Shown: positions 46,565 through 46,661 of the stretch, piece by piece
Layout: each line of letters begins with the position of its first letter
Numbering within the stretch: the stretch's first letter is position 1
Source: Acanthaster planci
Lineage: Eukaryota; Echinodermata; Asteroidea; Valvatida; Acanthasteridae
DNA: 46,661 nucleotides
Direction of reading: 5' to 3'
Assembly: GCF_001949145.1 (NCBI RefSeq)
Contig: NW_019091472.1
Location: forward strand, 491,014-537,674
Made by a program: the position numbers and the translations under genes
Notes under the pieces: model-generated
The model's input: only the letters and a program-made list of their open reading frames with translations
What the model was told of the DNA's origin: nothing
Database searches by the model: none

Positions 46565-46655
46565 CGCTCCACATATCCCTGTGGACTGGGGAGTATGAGT
46601 TGACTTGGGTATGAGCCAACCTGTGTGAGTTGACCTAGGTAAGACTTAATGGGGG
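46565..46655. repeat. Tandem repeat with inverted copies of the left-flank unit, right flank of the MULE relic
   Basis: Units such as GTATGAGTTGACTTGG and GTGTGAGTTGACCTAGG are reverse complements of the unit at 43.5 kb. The array runs up to the window edge, so its full extent is unknown. Confidence 0.55.
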
Positions 46656-46661
46656 TGCAAA

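Noticed and set aside
1-46661. CRISPR arrays, bacterial operons, tRNA or rRNA genes
   Set aside because: None visible; gene structure and repeats are clearly those of an animal nuclear genome, and no intact tRNA cloverleaf with a clean B box was found.

Overview
The window is animal nuclear DNA: AT-rich, intron-containing genes with GT-AG splice sites, a 192-base assembly gap, and many decayed transposons, foldback elements and tandem repeats. The very frequent TACATGTA and CCGGTA palindromes, a tRNA-type SINE, a MULE transposase relic and TTAA-bounded elements suggest a marine invertebrate, possibly an echinoderm or another invertebrate deuterostome. I cannot fix the species from sequence alone. 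Every gene I can identify lies on the minus strand.

Two genes can be rebuilt exon by exon, with compatible splice phases throughout. The larger is DBF4, the regulatory subunit of the CDC7 replication kinase. It runs from an ATG at 34074 down to a stop at 13262 in 13 coding exons and encodes about 1395 residues. Motif N (BRCT-like), motif M and the motif C zinc finger (CX2CX9HX5H) are all present in order. They are followed by a roughly 1,000-residue disordered, SP/TP-rich tail encoded almost wholly by one 3.06-kb exon. Upstream of it on the same strand is SVIP, the small VCP/p97-interacting protein. It has four coding exons between 43073 and 39261 and 83 residues, with an N-terminal MG and Cys4/Cys7 for lipid attachment and a complete VCP-interacting motif RX5AAX2R. 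The two genes are tandem neighbours with no obvious functional link.

The rest is mobile-element and repeat DNA. From 1 to 12.7 kb there are microsatellites, a 33-bp tandem repeat, several foldback elements and some unassigned minus-strand open frames (6.7-9.1 kb) that might be remnants or exons of a gene I do not recognise. The DBF4 introns carry hairpin MITE-like elements, a tRNA-derived SINE, a truncated non-LTR retrotransposon, TTAA-bounded elements (one containing the assembly gap) and a 25-bp GC-rich minisatellite. Between DBF4 and SVIP there are 17-bp and 87-bp tandem repeats and another TTAA-bounded candidate. The right end (about 43.5-46.66 kb) holds a degenerate MULE transposase flanked by short tandem repeats in opposite orientation.

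I do not see a new molecular system such as an immune or defence cassette. The points most worth a second look are the very long DBF4 tail, whose stop codon overlaps a good splice donor; the MULE relic with inverted tandem-repeat ends; and a family of TTAA elements with telomere-like TTAACCCTAA termini.
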